From NCBI GenBank assembly GCA_015665415.1, contig JADFAE010000011.1, positions 1-62,820 on the forward strand: 62,820 nt of DNA, given 5' to 3'. Each line of letters begins with the position of its first letter. The first letter of the stretch is position 1. The notes beneath the pieces were generated by a model. It made no database searches. It saw nothing but the letters and a program-made list of their open reading frames with translations, and had not been told where the DNA came from. The position numbers and the translations under genes are program-made. This DNA comes from Roseobacter sp. (GTDB taxonomy: Bacteria > Pseudomonadota > Alphaproteobacteria > Rhodobacterales > Rhodobacteraceae). Below, in pieces: positions 45,087 through 53,819 of the stretch.

Positions 45087-46007
45087 TCAATGCCCTCCTT
45101 CGGCGCCAAGAGAGTAGAGCTCACTGGGCATCAGCAGCAAATCCAGCCCCAGTTTGACACAGACGAGGATGACCATCAGGGCGAGCAGAATGCGCAGTTG
45201 CTCTGCCTTGAGGTAGACGCCGATGCGGGTGCCGATCTGGGCCCCAATGACGCCACCGATCAACAGCAGGACCGCAAGCACGATATCCACGGTGTAGTTG
45301 GTGGTGGCGTGCAGCATGGTGGTGAAAGCGGTGACCAGGATGATCTGGAACAGGGAGGTGCCAACAACCACCTTGGTTGGCATGCCGAGAATGTAGATCA
45401 TCGCAGGCACCATGATGAAACCACCGCCAACACCCATGATCGCCGCCAGGATACCAACCGCGACGCCAACCAGGATGGGAGGGATCACCGAAATATACAG
45501 ACCGGAGGTGCGAAACCGCATCTTGAAGGGCAGGGCGTGGATCCAGCCCCGTTGCCGACGGGGCGCGCGCGCACCGCCCGAACGTTTGGATTTGAAAATG
45601 GCATTGAGGCTCTCGATGAACATCAAGGTGCCAACAACGCCCAAAAAGACCACATAGCAGAGGGTTACCAGCAGATCGACCTGGCCGAGGCTTTTGAGGT
45701 AGTTGAATACCACCACCCCAAGGGCCGCGCCAATCAGGCCGCCGACCTGCAGCACCATGCCCATCTTGATGTCGACCGTACGCCTTCGGAAATGCGCCAG
45801 AACTCCGGAAAAGGAGGAGGCCACAATCTGGTTGGCCTCGGTGGCGACAGCAACCACCGGGGGGATGCCGATGAAGAACAACAGGGGGGTCATCAGGAAA
45901 CCGCCGCCAACACCGAACATACCGGAAAGGATGCCAACGATCCCCCCCAGACCCAGGAGTAGAAAGGCGTTGACCGAGACTTCGGCGATGGGGAGGTATA
46001 TCTGCAT
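45087..46007 (-). CDS. TauE/SafE (TSUP) sulfite exporter family permease
   Basis: A 306-residue membrane protein with about eight hydrophobic segments. TSUP family repeats are visible: GLGGIVGILSGMFGVGGGFLMTPLL near the start, repeated as VGVAVGILAAIMGVGGGFIMVPAMIYILG in the second half. TSUP members move sulfite, sulfoacetate or other anions; the substrate is unknown here. Two bases separate its stop from the TIGR02186 start. Confidence 0.9.
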   Translation of the reverse strand: MQIYLPIAEVSVNAFLLLGLGGIVGILSGMFGVGGGFLMTPLLFFIGIPPVVAVATEANQIVASSFSGVLAHFRRRTVDIKMGMVLQVGGLIGAALGVVVFNYLKSLGQVDLLVTLCYVVFLGVVGTLMFIESLNAIFKSKRSGGARAPRRQRGWIHALPFKMRFRTSGLYISVIPPILVGVAVGILAAIMGVGGGFIMVPAMIYILGMPTKVVVGTSLFQIILVTAFTTMLHATTNYTVDIVLAVLLLIGGVIGAQIGTRIGVYLKAEQLRILLALMVILVCVKLGLDLLLMPSELYSLGAEGGH

Positions 46008-46161
46008 GTCTTCTTAGAACCCAGCGGAGGGATAAAATCAACTGGATTTGCTGCCTTGCAGCACACAGGACTGATCTGAAGTCAGAAACTGGACCTATGG
46101 TTTTGCCACCAGCTGGATGCGCGCCTTGCAGATGGTCTTCCATGACGAGTTTTTCACATAG

Positions 46162-46197
46162 AAAAGGCCCGCCAAAGATGAATCTGGCGGGCCTTTT
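46162..46197. terminator. Terminator after the nucleoside ABC operon
   Basis: AAAAGGCCCGCCA (46162-46174) pairs with TGGCGGGCCTTTT (46185-46197), 13 bp perfect, plus inner AGAT/ATCT. Symmetric A/T tracts allow use from either side. Confidence 0.85.
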
Positions 46198-46216
46198 AGG
46201 TTTTGAAACAGCGGCT

Positions 46217-47182
46217 TCAGCGTTCTTTAACGTAGGGTTCGCCACCGGCCTTGGGGGGGATCGCCTTGCCGACAAATCCTGCCAGGATCACTACGGTCAG
46301 GATATAGGGCAGCGCGTCCATCACCTGAACCGGCACCACGATGGGGCCGATCTCAATGTTCTGGAATCGCAAGGCAACGGCCTGCAGCAGCCCGAACAGC
46401 AGGCAGGCCCCCATGGCTTGCCAGGGACGCCATTTGGCAAAGATCAGCGCCGCCAGCGCGATAAAGCCGCGCCCCGCGGTCATGTCCTTGACAAAGCCTG
46501 CCTGCAGCGCGGTGGCCAGATAGGCTCCGGCGATGCCACAAAGCACGCCGCAAATCGCCACCGCAGCATAGCGCAGGCCGATGACCGAGACGCCTGCCGT
46601 ATCCACCGCTGCGGGGTTTTCGCCCACCGCGCGCAGACGCAGGCCAAAGCGGCTGCGATACAGCACCCACCAGGTTGCAGGCACCGCCAGAAAGGCGAGG
46701 TAGACCAGGATGGAATGGCCCGACAGCAGCTCTGAGTAGATGGGGCCAAAGATTGGCACATCCTTGACCTCTTCGGCAAAGGGAAAGGTGATGGGGCCAA
46801 AGCGACCGCTGGTCAGCAGAGAAGGCGTGCGCCCCCCCTGCTTGAACCAGTCCTGCGCAATCAGCACCGTCAGGCCAGCGGCAAGGAAATTGATCGCCAC
46901 GCCGGAAATCAGCTGGTTGCCGCGAAAAGTGATCGAGGCCACCCCGTGCAGCCCGGCCAGAACCAGCGAGGATGCAATCCCTGCCAGCAGGCCAAGCCAG
47001 ACATTTCCGGTGGTGGCGGCAATCGCTGCCGAAAAGAAGGCCGCCATCAGCATCTTGCCCTCAAGCCCGATGTCAAAGATGCCTGCGCGTTCGGAGTAAA
47101 GCCCGGCAAGACAGGCCAAGAGCAGCGGCGTGGCCAGGCGGACGGTGCTGTCCAACACCTGGATAAGAGTGAGAAAATCCAT
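46217..47182 (-). CDS. Nucleoside ABC transporter permease, YufQ-like
   Basis: A 321-residue BPD_transp_2-type permease with about nine membrane segments. The family block LYSERAGIFDIGLEGKMLMAAFFSAA is near the start, and VSVIGLRYAAVAICGVLCGIAGAYL lies mid-protein. In BMP-type transporters two permeases pair with one double ATPase; this is the last permease of the operon. It overlaps the upstream permease by 1 nt. Confidence 0.9.
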   Translation of the reverse strand: MDFLTLIQVLDSTVRLATPLLLACLAGLYSERAGIFDIGLEGKMLMAAFFSAAIAATTGNVWLGLLAGIASSLVLAGLHGVASITFRGNQLISGVAINFLAAGLTVLIAQDWFKQGGRTPSLLTSGRFGPITFPFAEEVKDVPIFGPIYSELLSGHSILVYLAFLAVPATWWVLYRSRFGLRLRAVGENPAAVDTAGVSVIGLRYAAVAICGVLCGIAGAYLATALQAGFVKDMTAGRGFIALAALIFAKWRPWQAMGACLLFGLLQAVALRFQNIEIGPIVVPVQVMDALPYILTVVILAGFVGKAIPPKAGGEPYVKER

Positions 47183-48276
47183 CAGTTTGCCTCCTTGCGG
47201 AAGGCCAGGAAGATCTTCTCAAGCGGGATGCGCACCATATTGTCCAGGGCTCCGGTAAAGAGAATGACCAGGGCCTGAATGACCACGATGAGCTCACGCG
47301 GGATCTTGGTCCAGAGCGCCAGCTCGGCGCCGCCCTGATAGAGGAAGCCAAAGAGGATCGCGGCCAGAAAGACGCCAAAGGGATGGTTGCGCCCCATCAG
47401 CGCCACGGCGATGCCGATGAAACCGGCGCCTTCGGTGGCGTTCAGGACCAGGCGCTCGGCCTCGCCCATGACGTTGTTGACAGCCATCATACCGGCCAGG
47501 GCTCCCGAGATCAGCATGGCGATCATAGTGATCTTGACCGGTGAGATGCCGGCATAGCGCGCGCCGGCCTCGGATTTGCCCAGAGCTCGGATTTCAAAGC
47601 CCAGGGAGGTGCGCCAGATCAGCAGCCAGACAACCAGGCAGGCGGCAATGGCCACCAGCAGGCTGACATTGGCAGGGGCCGATTTGGAAAAGGCAATGCC
47701 CAATGGCGCCAGCAGCTCATGCAGGGTGGGCAGGTGGACAGCTTCGCTGAAGCGGGCCGAGGCCGGATCCATCGAGCTGGGGGGTTTCAGGACATTGACC
47801 AGCACATAGTTCAGCACCGCAGCAGCGATAAAGTTGAACATGATGGTGGTGATGACGATATGGCTGCCACGTTTGGCCTGCAGATAGGCCGGGATCGCGG
47901 CCCAGGCGGCGCCAAACAACCCGGCGCCAAGGGCGGCAAAGAGCAGCGCAATGGTCCAATGCGGCCAGGGAATGAACAGGCAGATCACGGCGACGCCAAG
48001 GCCGCCCAGCATGGCCTGACCCTCGCCGCCGATGTTGAACAACCCGGCATGGGCGGCCACGGCAACCGCAAGGCCGGTGAACATGAAATTGGTGGCGTAA
48101 TAGAGCGTATAGCCCCAGCCATAGCTGGAGCCGAGCGCCCCATCGACCATAAGTTTTACGGCAGCAACCGGGTCTTCCCCAATGGCGAGGATCACCAGTG
48201 CCGAGAGGCCAGCGGCCAGGATGAGGCTGATCAGGGGGATCAACACCACGTCGGCCCATTTAGGCATTTTTTCCAT
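47182..48276 (-). CDS. Nucleoside ABC transporter permease, YufP-like
   Basis: A 364-residue permease with about nine to ten membrane segments. Family block: GLAVAVAAHAGLFNIGGEGQAMLGGLG, and later KSEAGARYAGISPVKITMIAMLISGALAGMMA. It pairs with the permease at 46217 and the ATPase at 48277 in a purine nucleoside-type uptake system. Its start directly abuts the ATPase stop. Confidence 0.9.
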   Translation of the reverse strand: MEKMPKWADVVLIPLISLILAAGLSALVILAIGEDPVAAVKLMVDGALGSSYGWGYTLYYATNFMFTGLAVAVAAHAGLFNIGGEGQAMLGGLGVAVICLFIPWPHWTIALLFAALGAGLFGAAWAAIPAYLQAKRGSHIVITTIMFNFIAAAVLNYVLVNVLKPPSSMDPASARFSEAVHLPTLHELLAPLGIAFSKSAPANVSLLVAIAACLVVWLLIWRTSLGFEIRALGKSEAGARYAGISPVKITMIAMLISGALAGMMAVNNVMGEAERLVLNATEGAGFIGIAVALMGRNHPFGVFLAAILFGFLYQGGAELALWTKIPRELIVVIQALVILFTGALDNMVRIPLEKIFLAFRKEAN

Positions 48277-49806
48277 CTATGCGGCCTCCCCCGCGACGCC
48301 GGCCATCAGCAGGCCCAGCTCTTTTTCGTTGGTCTGATCGGCGGGTCGTTCGCCCATGATCATACCGTCAAACATCACCGCGACACGGTCCGCCAAGGAC
48401 AGGATCTCTTCCAGCTCGACCGAAACCAGCAGGATGGCTTTGCCCTGATCGCGCAACTCGACGATCTGTTTGTGAATGAATTCGATGGCGCCGATATCAA
48501 CGCCACGGGTGGGTTGACCGATCAGCAGCAGATCCGGGTTGCGCTCAATTTCGCGCGCGACCACGATTTTCTGTTGGTTGCCGCCAGAGAAATTCTTGGC
48601 CGCCAGCCAGGGGTCAGGGGGGCGGACGTCGAATTTTTCCATCTTGGCCTCGGTGTCAGCGCGCAGCGCGGCGTTATCCATCAACCAGCCCTTTTGGTAT
48701 TGGGGGGCGTGATGGTAGCCAAAGGCAACATTTTCCCAGGCATGGAAATCCATGATCAGGCCTTCGCGCTGGCGATCTTCGGGGACATGGGCCACATGGG
48801 CCGCGCGACGGGCGCGGGCGTCGGATCGGGCCCCTTGCAGGGGCAAGGGCGCGCCATTGAGCCGAATGCTGCCGCTGCCGCTGCGCATCCCCCCCAGCAC
48901 TTCCAAGAGCTCAGACTGGCCATTGCCGGCAACCCCGGCAATGCCGAGGATCTCGCCCGCGCGCACCGTCAAGTCGATGCCTTTGACGCGCTCCACGCCG
49001 GCCTCGTCCACCACCTGCAGCTTTTCGATTTCCAGAACCGGCTTGCCGGGCTTGGCGGGCAGCTTGTCCACCTGCAACAGAACCTTGCGCCCCACCATCA
49101 GCTCCGCCAGATGTTCGGGGCTGGTTTCGGCGGTTTTCACCGTGGCGGTCATCTGACCGCGCCGCATCACCGAAACCGTATCGGTGGCTTCCATGATCTC
49201 GCGCAGCTTGTGGGTGATCAGGATGATGGTTTTACCTTCGGCGCGCAGGCGATCGAGGATGCGAAACAGCTGGTCGGCTTCGGCCGGGGTCAGCACCCCT
49301 GTGGGCTCATCCAGGATCAGAATGTCGGCCTGACGGTACAGAGCCTTGAGGATCTCTACCCTCTGCTGCATGCCCACGCCGATTTCATCGATGCGCTTGT
49401 CCGGATCGACGTTCAGCTCATATTCTTGGGCAAGCTCTTTCAGGATCTTGCGGGCCTTTGACAGCGAAGGCTTCAGCAATCCCCCGTCTTCGGCTCCCAG
49501 AATGATGTTTTCCAGCACGGTGAAATTCTCCACCAGTTTGAAATGCTGAAACACCATGCCGATGCCGGCCGCGATGGCGGCCTGACTATCAGGGATTTCG
49601 GTTCTGTTGCCGTTGATCCAGATTTCGCCCTTATCGGCTTTGTAAAACCCATAGAGGATGCTCATCAGGGTAGATTTACCGGCGCCGTTTTCACCGATGA
49701 TACCGTGGATGGTGCCGGGAGAGACGCTGATCGAGATGTCTTTGTTTGCTTGGACGGGGCCAAAGGATTTGGAAATTCCTTTGAGTTCAATGGCGGGGGT
49801 GGTCAA
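48277..49806 (-). CDS. Nucleoside ABC transporter double ATPase
   Basis: A 509-residue protein with two ABC domains. The first has Walker A GENGAGKST (38-46) and a degenerate signature GVGMQQR, as usual in this family. The second has a degenerate Walker A (GVAGNGQSE) and a canonical signature FSGGNQQK. That pattern matches ribose/BMP-type ATPases. It energises the two permeases downstream. Its start overlaps the stop of the small NTF2-like gene by 4 nt. Confidence 0.92.
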   Translation of the reverse strand: MTTPAIELKGISKSFGPVQANKDISISVSPGTIHGIIGENGAGKSTLMSILYGFYKADKGEIWINGNRTEIPDSQAAIAAGIGMVFQHFKLVENFTVLENIILGAEDGGLLKPSLSKARKILKELAQEYELNVDPDKRIDEIGVGMQQRVEILKALYRQADILILDEPTGVLTPAEADQLFRILDRLRAEGKTIILITHKLREIMEATDTVSVMRRGQMTATVKTAETSPEHLAELMVGRKVLLQVDKLPAKPGKPVLEIEKLQVVDEAGVERVKGIDLTVRAGEILGIAGVAGNGQSELLEVLGGMRSGSGSIRLNGAPLPLQGARSDARARRAAHVAHVPEDRQREGLIMDFHAWENVAFGYHHAPQYQKGWLMDNAALRADTEAKMEKFDVRPPDPWLAAKNFSGGNQQKIVVAREIERNPDLLLIGQPTRGVDIGAIEFIHKQIVELRDQGKAILLVSVELEEILSLADRVAVMFDGMIMGERPADQTNEKELGLLMAGVAGEAA

Positions 49807-50156
49807 TCGGGCTCTCCCATGCCTGAAAATCCAACCACACGCTGCAATTTGCCCTCTGCCAAGTCAGCGAAATACTGCCCGCGCATCATGCGTTGGCCGT
49901 CTTTTGCAAAATCGACAGTGGCGCGGAGATGGTCGTGATGGCTGCTGACTGCAACCACCGCGGCCGTGGCACCGGGCATCTGCGCCGCAAACTGGGCGAT
50001 ATAGTCCAGATAGGCATCGCGGCCTCGGATCGGCTCTGGAGCGTTTGGATCGGAATAGTAAAAATCTGGCCCGATGGCTGCCTCTGTCAGGGCAGCACGC
50101 TCCTCGGGCGTTGAGGCGCCCCAGGCCGAAAACAAAGTATGGATACAAGTCGTCAT
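49803..50156 (-). CDS. NTF2/SnoaL-like protein inside the nucleoside transporter operon
   Basis: A 117-residue protein with the alpha+beta cone of the NTF2 superfamily: helices at the start (TTCIHTLFSAWGASTPEERAALTEAAIG), FYYSDPNAPEPIRGRDAYLDYIAQF, then strands ATVDFAKDGQRMMRGQYFADL. It overlaps the ATPase gene by 4 nt and follows the BMP gene by 17 bp, so it is a member of the operon. Binding of a nucleoside-derived compound is conceivable; nothing in the sequence shows it. Confidence 0.75.
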   Translation of the reverse strand: MTTCIHTLFSAWGASTPEERAALTEAAIGPDFYYSDPNAPEPIRGRDAYLDYIAQFAAQMPGATAAVVAVSSHHDHLRATVDFAKDGQRMMRGQYFADLAEGKLQRVVGFSGMGEPD

Positions 50157-50173
50157 GGCCTGGGGCTTTCGGT

Positions 50174-51172
50174 TTAGAATTTCAGTGCAGGGCAGCTGTT
50201 GTCGGCGTAGTAGGAGACAACTTCGATCTCGCCATCGATGATTTTCTGGCGCGCGGCGTCAACGGCGGCCTTCATCTCATCGTTCACCAATGCGGCGTTG
50301 TTGTCATCCAGGGCATAGCCCACGCCTTCTTCGGCCAGACCCATGGAAAAGACACCGGTTTCGACGTTTTCGCCGGCCGACATGGCCTCATAGACGGCAA
50401 CATCAACACGTTTCAGCATCGAGGTCAGGACCTTGCCTGGGTGCAGGTGGTTCTGGTTGCTGTCCACGCCAATCGACAGGATGCCTTCGTCGGCGGCGGT
50501 CTGCAGCACGCCAACACCCGTGCCCCCGGCGGCGGCATAGACGACATCGGCCCCCTGGCTGATCTGCGCTTTGGTCAGTTCAGATCCTTTGACGGGGTCA
50601 TTCCAGGCGGCGGGCGTGGTGCCGGTCATGTTGGCAACGACGGTTGCATCCGGGTTCACCGCCTTGACGCCCTGGGCGTAGCCGCAGCCAAAGTGACGGA
50701 TCAGCGGCACATCCATGCCTCCAACAAAGCCGACGGTATCAGTCTTGGAGGCCATCGCTGCCATCATGCCAACCAGATAAGAGCCCTCGTGCTCCGCAAA
50801 GCCCACCTGACGGATGTTGTCGCCTTCCAGCCAGGTAACGTCGATGACGACAAAATTGGTGTCCGGATAGTCAGGTGCAACAGAGCTGAGCGGATCGGCC
50901 ATGCCAAAACCCATGGTTACGATCGGATTGGCCCCGGCCTCTGCAAAACGGCGCAGGGCCTGTTCACGCTGGGCTTCGGACTGCAGCTCGATTTCGCGGA
51001 AGGCGCCGCCGGTTTCTTCGGCCCAACGCTGGGCGCCGTTAAAAGCAGCTTCGTTGAAGCTCTTGTCGAACTTGCCGCCCAGGTCAAAGATCAGCGCAGG
51101 CTCCGCCAGGGCAGCTCCTGCAGAAAGGGCCATCGTAGCTGCAGCGCCCATCAGGGTTTTCATCAGCGTCAT
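50174..51172 (-). CDS. BMP family substrate-binding lipoprotein-like protein
   Basis: A 332-residue periplasmic binding protein with a signal peptide (MTLMKTLMGAAATMALSAGAALA); no lipobox Cys, so it is soluble. The BMP family pattern is clear: LIFDLGGKFDKSFNEAAFNGAQRW at the start and DVVYAAAGGTGVGVLQTAAD with GVDSNQNHLHPGKVLTSMLKRVD. Members bind nucleosides. It is the first gene of the transporter operon. ATG at 51172 fits GGGAG upstream; ATG 9 nt later is an alternative. Confidence 0.92.
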   Translation of the reverse strand: MTLMKTLMGAAATMALSAGAALAEPALIFDLGGKFDKSFNEAAFNGAQRWAEETGGAFREIELQSEAQREQALRRFAEAGANPIVTMGFGMADPLSSVAPDYPDTNFVVIDVTWLEGDNIRQVGFAEHEGSYLVGMMAAMASKTDTVGFVGGMDVPLIRHFGCGYAQGVKAVNPDATVVANMTGTTPAAWNDPVKGSELTKAQISQGADVVYAAAGGTGVGVLQTAADEGILSIGVDSNQNHLHPGKVLTSMLKRVDVAVYEAMSAGENVETGVFSMGLAEEGVGYALDDNNAALVNDEMKAAVDAARQKIIDGEIEVVSYYADNSCPALKF

Positions 51173-51339
51173 AGGGGTACTCCCGGGTTGTTATTCCTGC
51201 TGAGGCCAGAAAAGGTCGAATTGGCCGGGTCAGGATTTGTTTTTTAAAAGGTGCGGCAATTTAGCCCTTTGCCCGGGGAGGGGGTCAACCGCTTTTTGAT
51301 CATTTGGTGCGAAATCCGCTCTGTCGGCCTACTGTGGGC

Positions 51340-51765
51340 CTAAGGTAAGCTCTTGCGCATGACAATTGCATCGACGTTGGCGGTGTTTTTGCGCGCGTAG
51401 TAGCCTGCGCGCCGCCCGCAAGGCGCGAATCCGTCGGCAAGATATAGCGCCAGTGCGGCGCTGTTGTCGGCGGCGACTTCCAAAAAACACATATGCGCGC
51501 CTCGGGTGCAGGCTTGGGACTGCCACTCTTGCATGATGCGCCGGGCCCATCCCTGGCGTTGCGCGCAGGGATCCGTAGCAATGGTCAGGAGTTCGGCCTC
51601 ATCCGCGATCACGCGCACCAGGGCAAAGCACCGGGTATCGCCGGTGGCAAAACACAAAGGGCTGGCGAGCAGCGCGGAGAATTCGGCCTGTGACCAGGGG
51701 CGGGTGTCAGCAAATGCGGCGGCATGAAGCCGCGCCATCTCTGCAGGATGCAACGCCTCAGCCAT
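51340..51765 (-). CDS. rimI: GNAT acetyltransferase, RimI type
   Basis: A 141-residue GNAT protein. The CoA-binding loop is QRQGWARRIM (Q/RxxGxG/A), with ELLTIATDPCAQ before and CFLEVAADNSAALALYLADGF after, the latter a RimI hallmark (E-V-x-x-x-N-x-x-A). It likely acetylates ribosomal protein bS18. It follows tsaB by 8 bp, the usual tsaB-rimI pairing. Confidence 0.9.
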   Translation of the reverse strand: MAEALHPAEMARLHAAAFADTRPWSQAEFSALLASPLCFATGDTRCFALVRVIADEAELLTIATDPCAQRQGWARRIMQEWQSQACTRGAHMCFLEVAADNSAALALYLADGFAPCGRRAGYYARKNTANVDAIVMRKSLP

Positions 51766-51773
51766 CTATCAGC

Positions 51774-52370
51774 TCAGTCTTCAATCAGCTTGGGGGGCAG
51801 GTCGCGGGCAGGGGCGGCATCCGCGGCGCGCAGATACAGTGGCGCGGGCGGCTCTGGGTCGTGCTGATAGCGCTGGCCCGCATGTTCCGCGATGCGCCGG
51901 GCCAGGTCTGTGGGTGAGGCCTCAGGCGCAAAGCTCAGCCCGGCGCTGCGCGCGGCCTCCTCTGCCTCTGGCGCGGGCATCAGACGCGGCGCTTCTCCGG
52001 GCAAGGCTGCATAGACCTGATCGCGCGGGGCTGGAATGGCGGTCAACTGGTCCGCGGTTTTGCGAGCGTCAAAGCCGGATACGCCCACTGCCGGGACATT
52101 CAGCCCCAGGGCCAGACCACGGGCGGCCGAAACCGCGATGCGGATGCCGGTGAAATTGCCGGGCCCGACCCCAACACCAAGAGCCTCGAGATCGCTCCAG
52201 CGGTGCCCGGCTTCGGCCAGGATCTCTTCGAGCATCGGTATCAGCCGTTCGGCCTGGCCACGGGCCCGTTCTTCAAACCGCTCGGCCAGCAGCTGATCAC
52301 CGCGCAGCAAAGCGGCCGCGCAATGCGCGGCCGATGTATCAAAGCCAAGAACCAGAGGCCCATTGTGCAT
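51774..52370 (-). CDS. tsaB: tRNA N6-threonylcarbamoyladenosine biosynthesis protein TsaB
   Basis: A 198-residue protein of the ASKHA/YeaZ family, with LGFDTSAAHCAAALLRGDQLLAE at the start and GVGVGPGNFTGIRIAVSAARGLALGLN, the diagnostic YeaZ block. TsaB works with TsaD and TsaE in t6A tRNA modification. It is followed by rimI. Confidence 0.92.
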   Translation of the reverse strand: MHNGPLVLGFDTSAAHCAAALLRGDQLLAERFEERARGQAERLIPMLEEILAEAGHRWSDLEALGVGVGPGNFTGIRIAVSAARGLALGLNVPAVGVSGFDARKTADQLTAIPAPRDQVYAALPGEAPRLMPAPEAEEAARSAGLSFAPEASPTDLARRIAEHAGQRYQHDPEPPAPLYLRAADAAPARDLPPKLIED

Positions 52371-52462
52371 CAGGTGTTCCTTTCACGCGGCGTCACAGAC
52401 ACAGTGCTAGTGCTGTCGTAAGCGGACCACGAGATTAAATTCCAGGATCAGACGGCCACAGG

Positions 52463-53026
52463 TCAGACGGCAACTGGGCGGACTTCGGTAACTTCCGGAA
52501 TGTAGTGGCGCAGCAGGTTTTCGATGCCCATTTTCAGCGTCAATGTCGAAGAGGGGCAGCCGGCACAGGCGCCCTGCATGTGCAGGTAGACAACGCCGCG
52601 GTCAAAACCATGAAAGGTGATATCGCCGCCATCCTGGGCCACGGCGGGACGGACCCGGCTGTCCAGCAGATCCTTGATCTGATCAACGATCTCGGCGTTT
52701 TCACCGCTGTGTTCGGCATGTCCTGAGCTTTGCTCTCCACCTGCGTCGACCACGGGTTGGCCCGATTGGTAGTGCTCCATGATGGCACCCAGGATTGCGG
52801 GTTTGATATGGTCCCACTCGATAGAGTCTGCCTTGGTTACGGTGACAAAATCATTGCCAAAAAAGACGCCGCTGACGCCCGAGACCGCAAAGATGCGACT
52901 GGCCAGAGGGGATGTCCCTGCGGTATCGGCGCTGGGAAAATCGGCGGTGCCGGCATCCAGAACGGTCTGACCTGGCAGGAATTTCAGCGTCGCCGGGTTC
53001 GGCGTGGATTCGGTCTGAATAAACAT
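52463..53026 (-). CDS. nfuA: NifU-like Fe-S scaffold/carrier protein
   Basis: A 187-residue protein. An N-terminal Nfu domain (MFIQTESTPNPATLKFLPGQ, about residues 1-90) is followed by a linker and the C-terminal NifU domain with C154-A-G-C157 (GACAGCPSS), which ligates a [4Fe-4S] cluster, and RPAVAQDGGDITF. It carries clusters to apoproteins. An Irr-type iron box lies 58 bp upstream. Confidence 0.93.
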   Translation of the reverse strand: MFIQTESTPNPATLKFLPGQTVLDAGTADFPSADTAGTSPLASRIFAVSGVSGVFFGNDFVTVTKADSIEWDHIKPAILGAIMEHYQSGQPVVDAGGEQSSGHAEHSGENAEIVDQIKDLLDSRVRPAVAQDGGDITFHGFDRGVVYLHMQGACAGCPSSTLTLKMGIENLLRHYIPEVTEVRPVAV

Positions 53027-53363
53027 CTCGGGCCTCCAAAAAGCGTCTGATGGATATGCGCCCCGCAGGGCATCAAGTCAAGGTTTAGAACAATTCTAAA
53101 TTTGTCCTGAGGCAGGCGCAAGCCCAATTGTCACTGTTGTGTCTTTACGGTGCCGCGTGCGCTGGATTGACTGGTGATGCCTTGCTGGCCTGCCCGGATA
53201 AAGCAGCCCGGTCCAGTCAGTCTGATCGCTCCAGTCTGACTGGGCCAGACCAGCTGGGCCTGGTCGGTAGCATTGTCTGGTCGGACCCGTGTTGTGGGGC
53301 CTGGTCGGCTGGCGCTCATCAAGTGAGGCGTCACAGGAGAGGCCAGTCAGGAAATGGGGCCAG
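53027..53363. other. 337-bp spacer with Irr box and low-complexity repeats
   Basis: The left end holds the nfuA promoter. From about 53190 to 53370 phrases such as CCAGTCAG, GGGCCAGACC and GGCCTGGTCGG recur, a low-complexity pattern like that at 20640-20910. No gene seen. Confidence 0.55.
53084..53100 (-). promoter_or_regulatory. Irr-type iron control element upstream of nfuA
   Basis: TTTAGAACAATTCTAAA is a perfect 7-3-7 palindrome that matches the Irr/ICE box of alphaproteobacteria as I recall it (TTTAGAA-N3-TTCTAAA). It is 58 bp upstream of the nfuA start. Irr represses or activates iron and Fe-S genes depending on haem. Confidence 0.75.
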
Positions 53364-53819
53364 TCAGGTGATGGCGTCCAGCCTGTCTTTGGAAAGATCG
53401 CCGGGTACAATTGTAATCGGAACAGGCAGGTTGCCTGAGGATTTGCTCAACTGGCTGACCAGGGGGCCTGGGCCCTTGCGGTCATCTCCAGCGCCCAAGA
53501 CCAAGACCCCGATCTCGGAATCCGCCTCGATCTGCGCCATGATTTCGGGGACGGCTTCACCTTCGCGAATGACAAGCTCCGGGTCTACGCCCTGACGGTC
53601 GCGCATCCATTTGGCAAAGACCTCAAAATGCGCGTGGATGCGCTCGCGGGCCTCCTCGCGCATGACCTCACCGACGCCAATCCAATGATTGAAATCGTCT
53701 GGAGGGATAACCGAGAGGATGGCAACGCCACCTCCGGTCTTTGCGGCGCGCATGGCGGCAAAACGCATGGCGTTCAGACATTCTCGGCTGTCATCCAGTA
53801 CAACAAGGAATTTGCGCAT
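53364..53819 (-). CDS. Universal stress protein (UspA family)
   Basis: A 151-residue single UspA domain. It begins RKFLVVLDDSRECLNAMRFA and ends with a P-loop-like segment LVLGAGDDRKGPGPLVSQLSKSSGNLPVPITIVPG, a partial match to the ATP-binding G-2x-G-9x-G(S/T) pattern. The longer frame upstream adds 28 unlike residues. It is monocistronic, between two spacers. Confidence 0.88.
   Translation of the reverse strand: MRKFLVVLDDSRECLNAMRFAAMRAAKTGGGVAILSVIPPDDFNHWIGVGEVMREEARERIHAHFEVFAKWMRDRQGVDPELVIREGEAVPEIMAQIEADSEIGVLVLGAGDDRKGPGPLVSQLSKSSGNLPVPITIVPGDLSKDRLDAIT

Noticed and set aside
47719-49461. Open frame of about 580 codons antisense to the nucleoside transporter ATPase
   Set aside because: Composition (His, Gln, Gly) typical of antisense frames; the opposite strand carries a complete double ABC ATPase.
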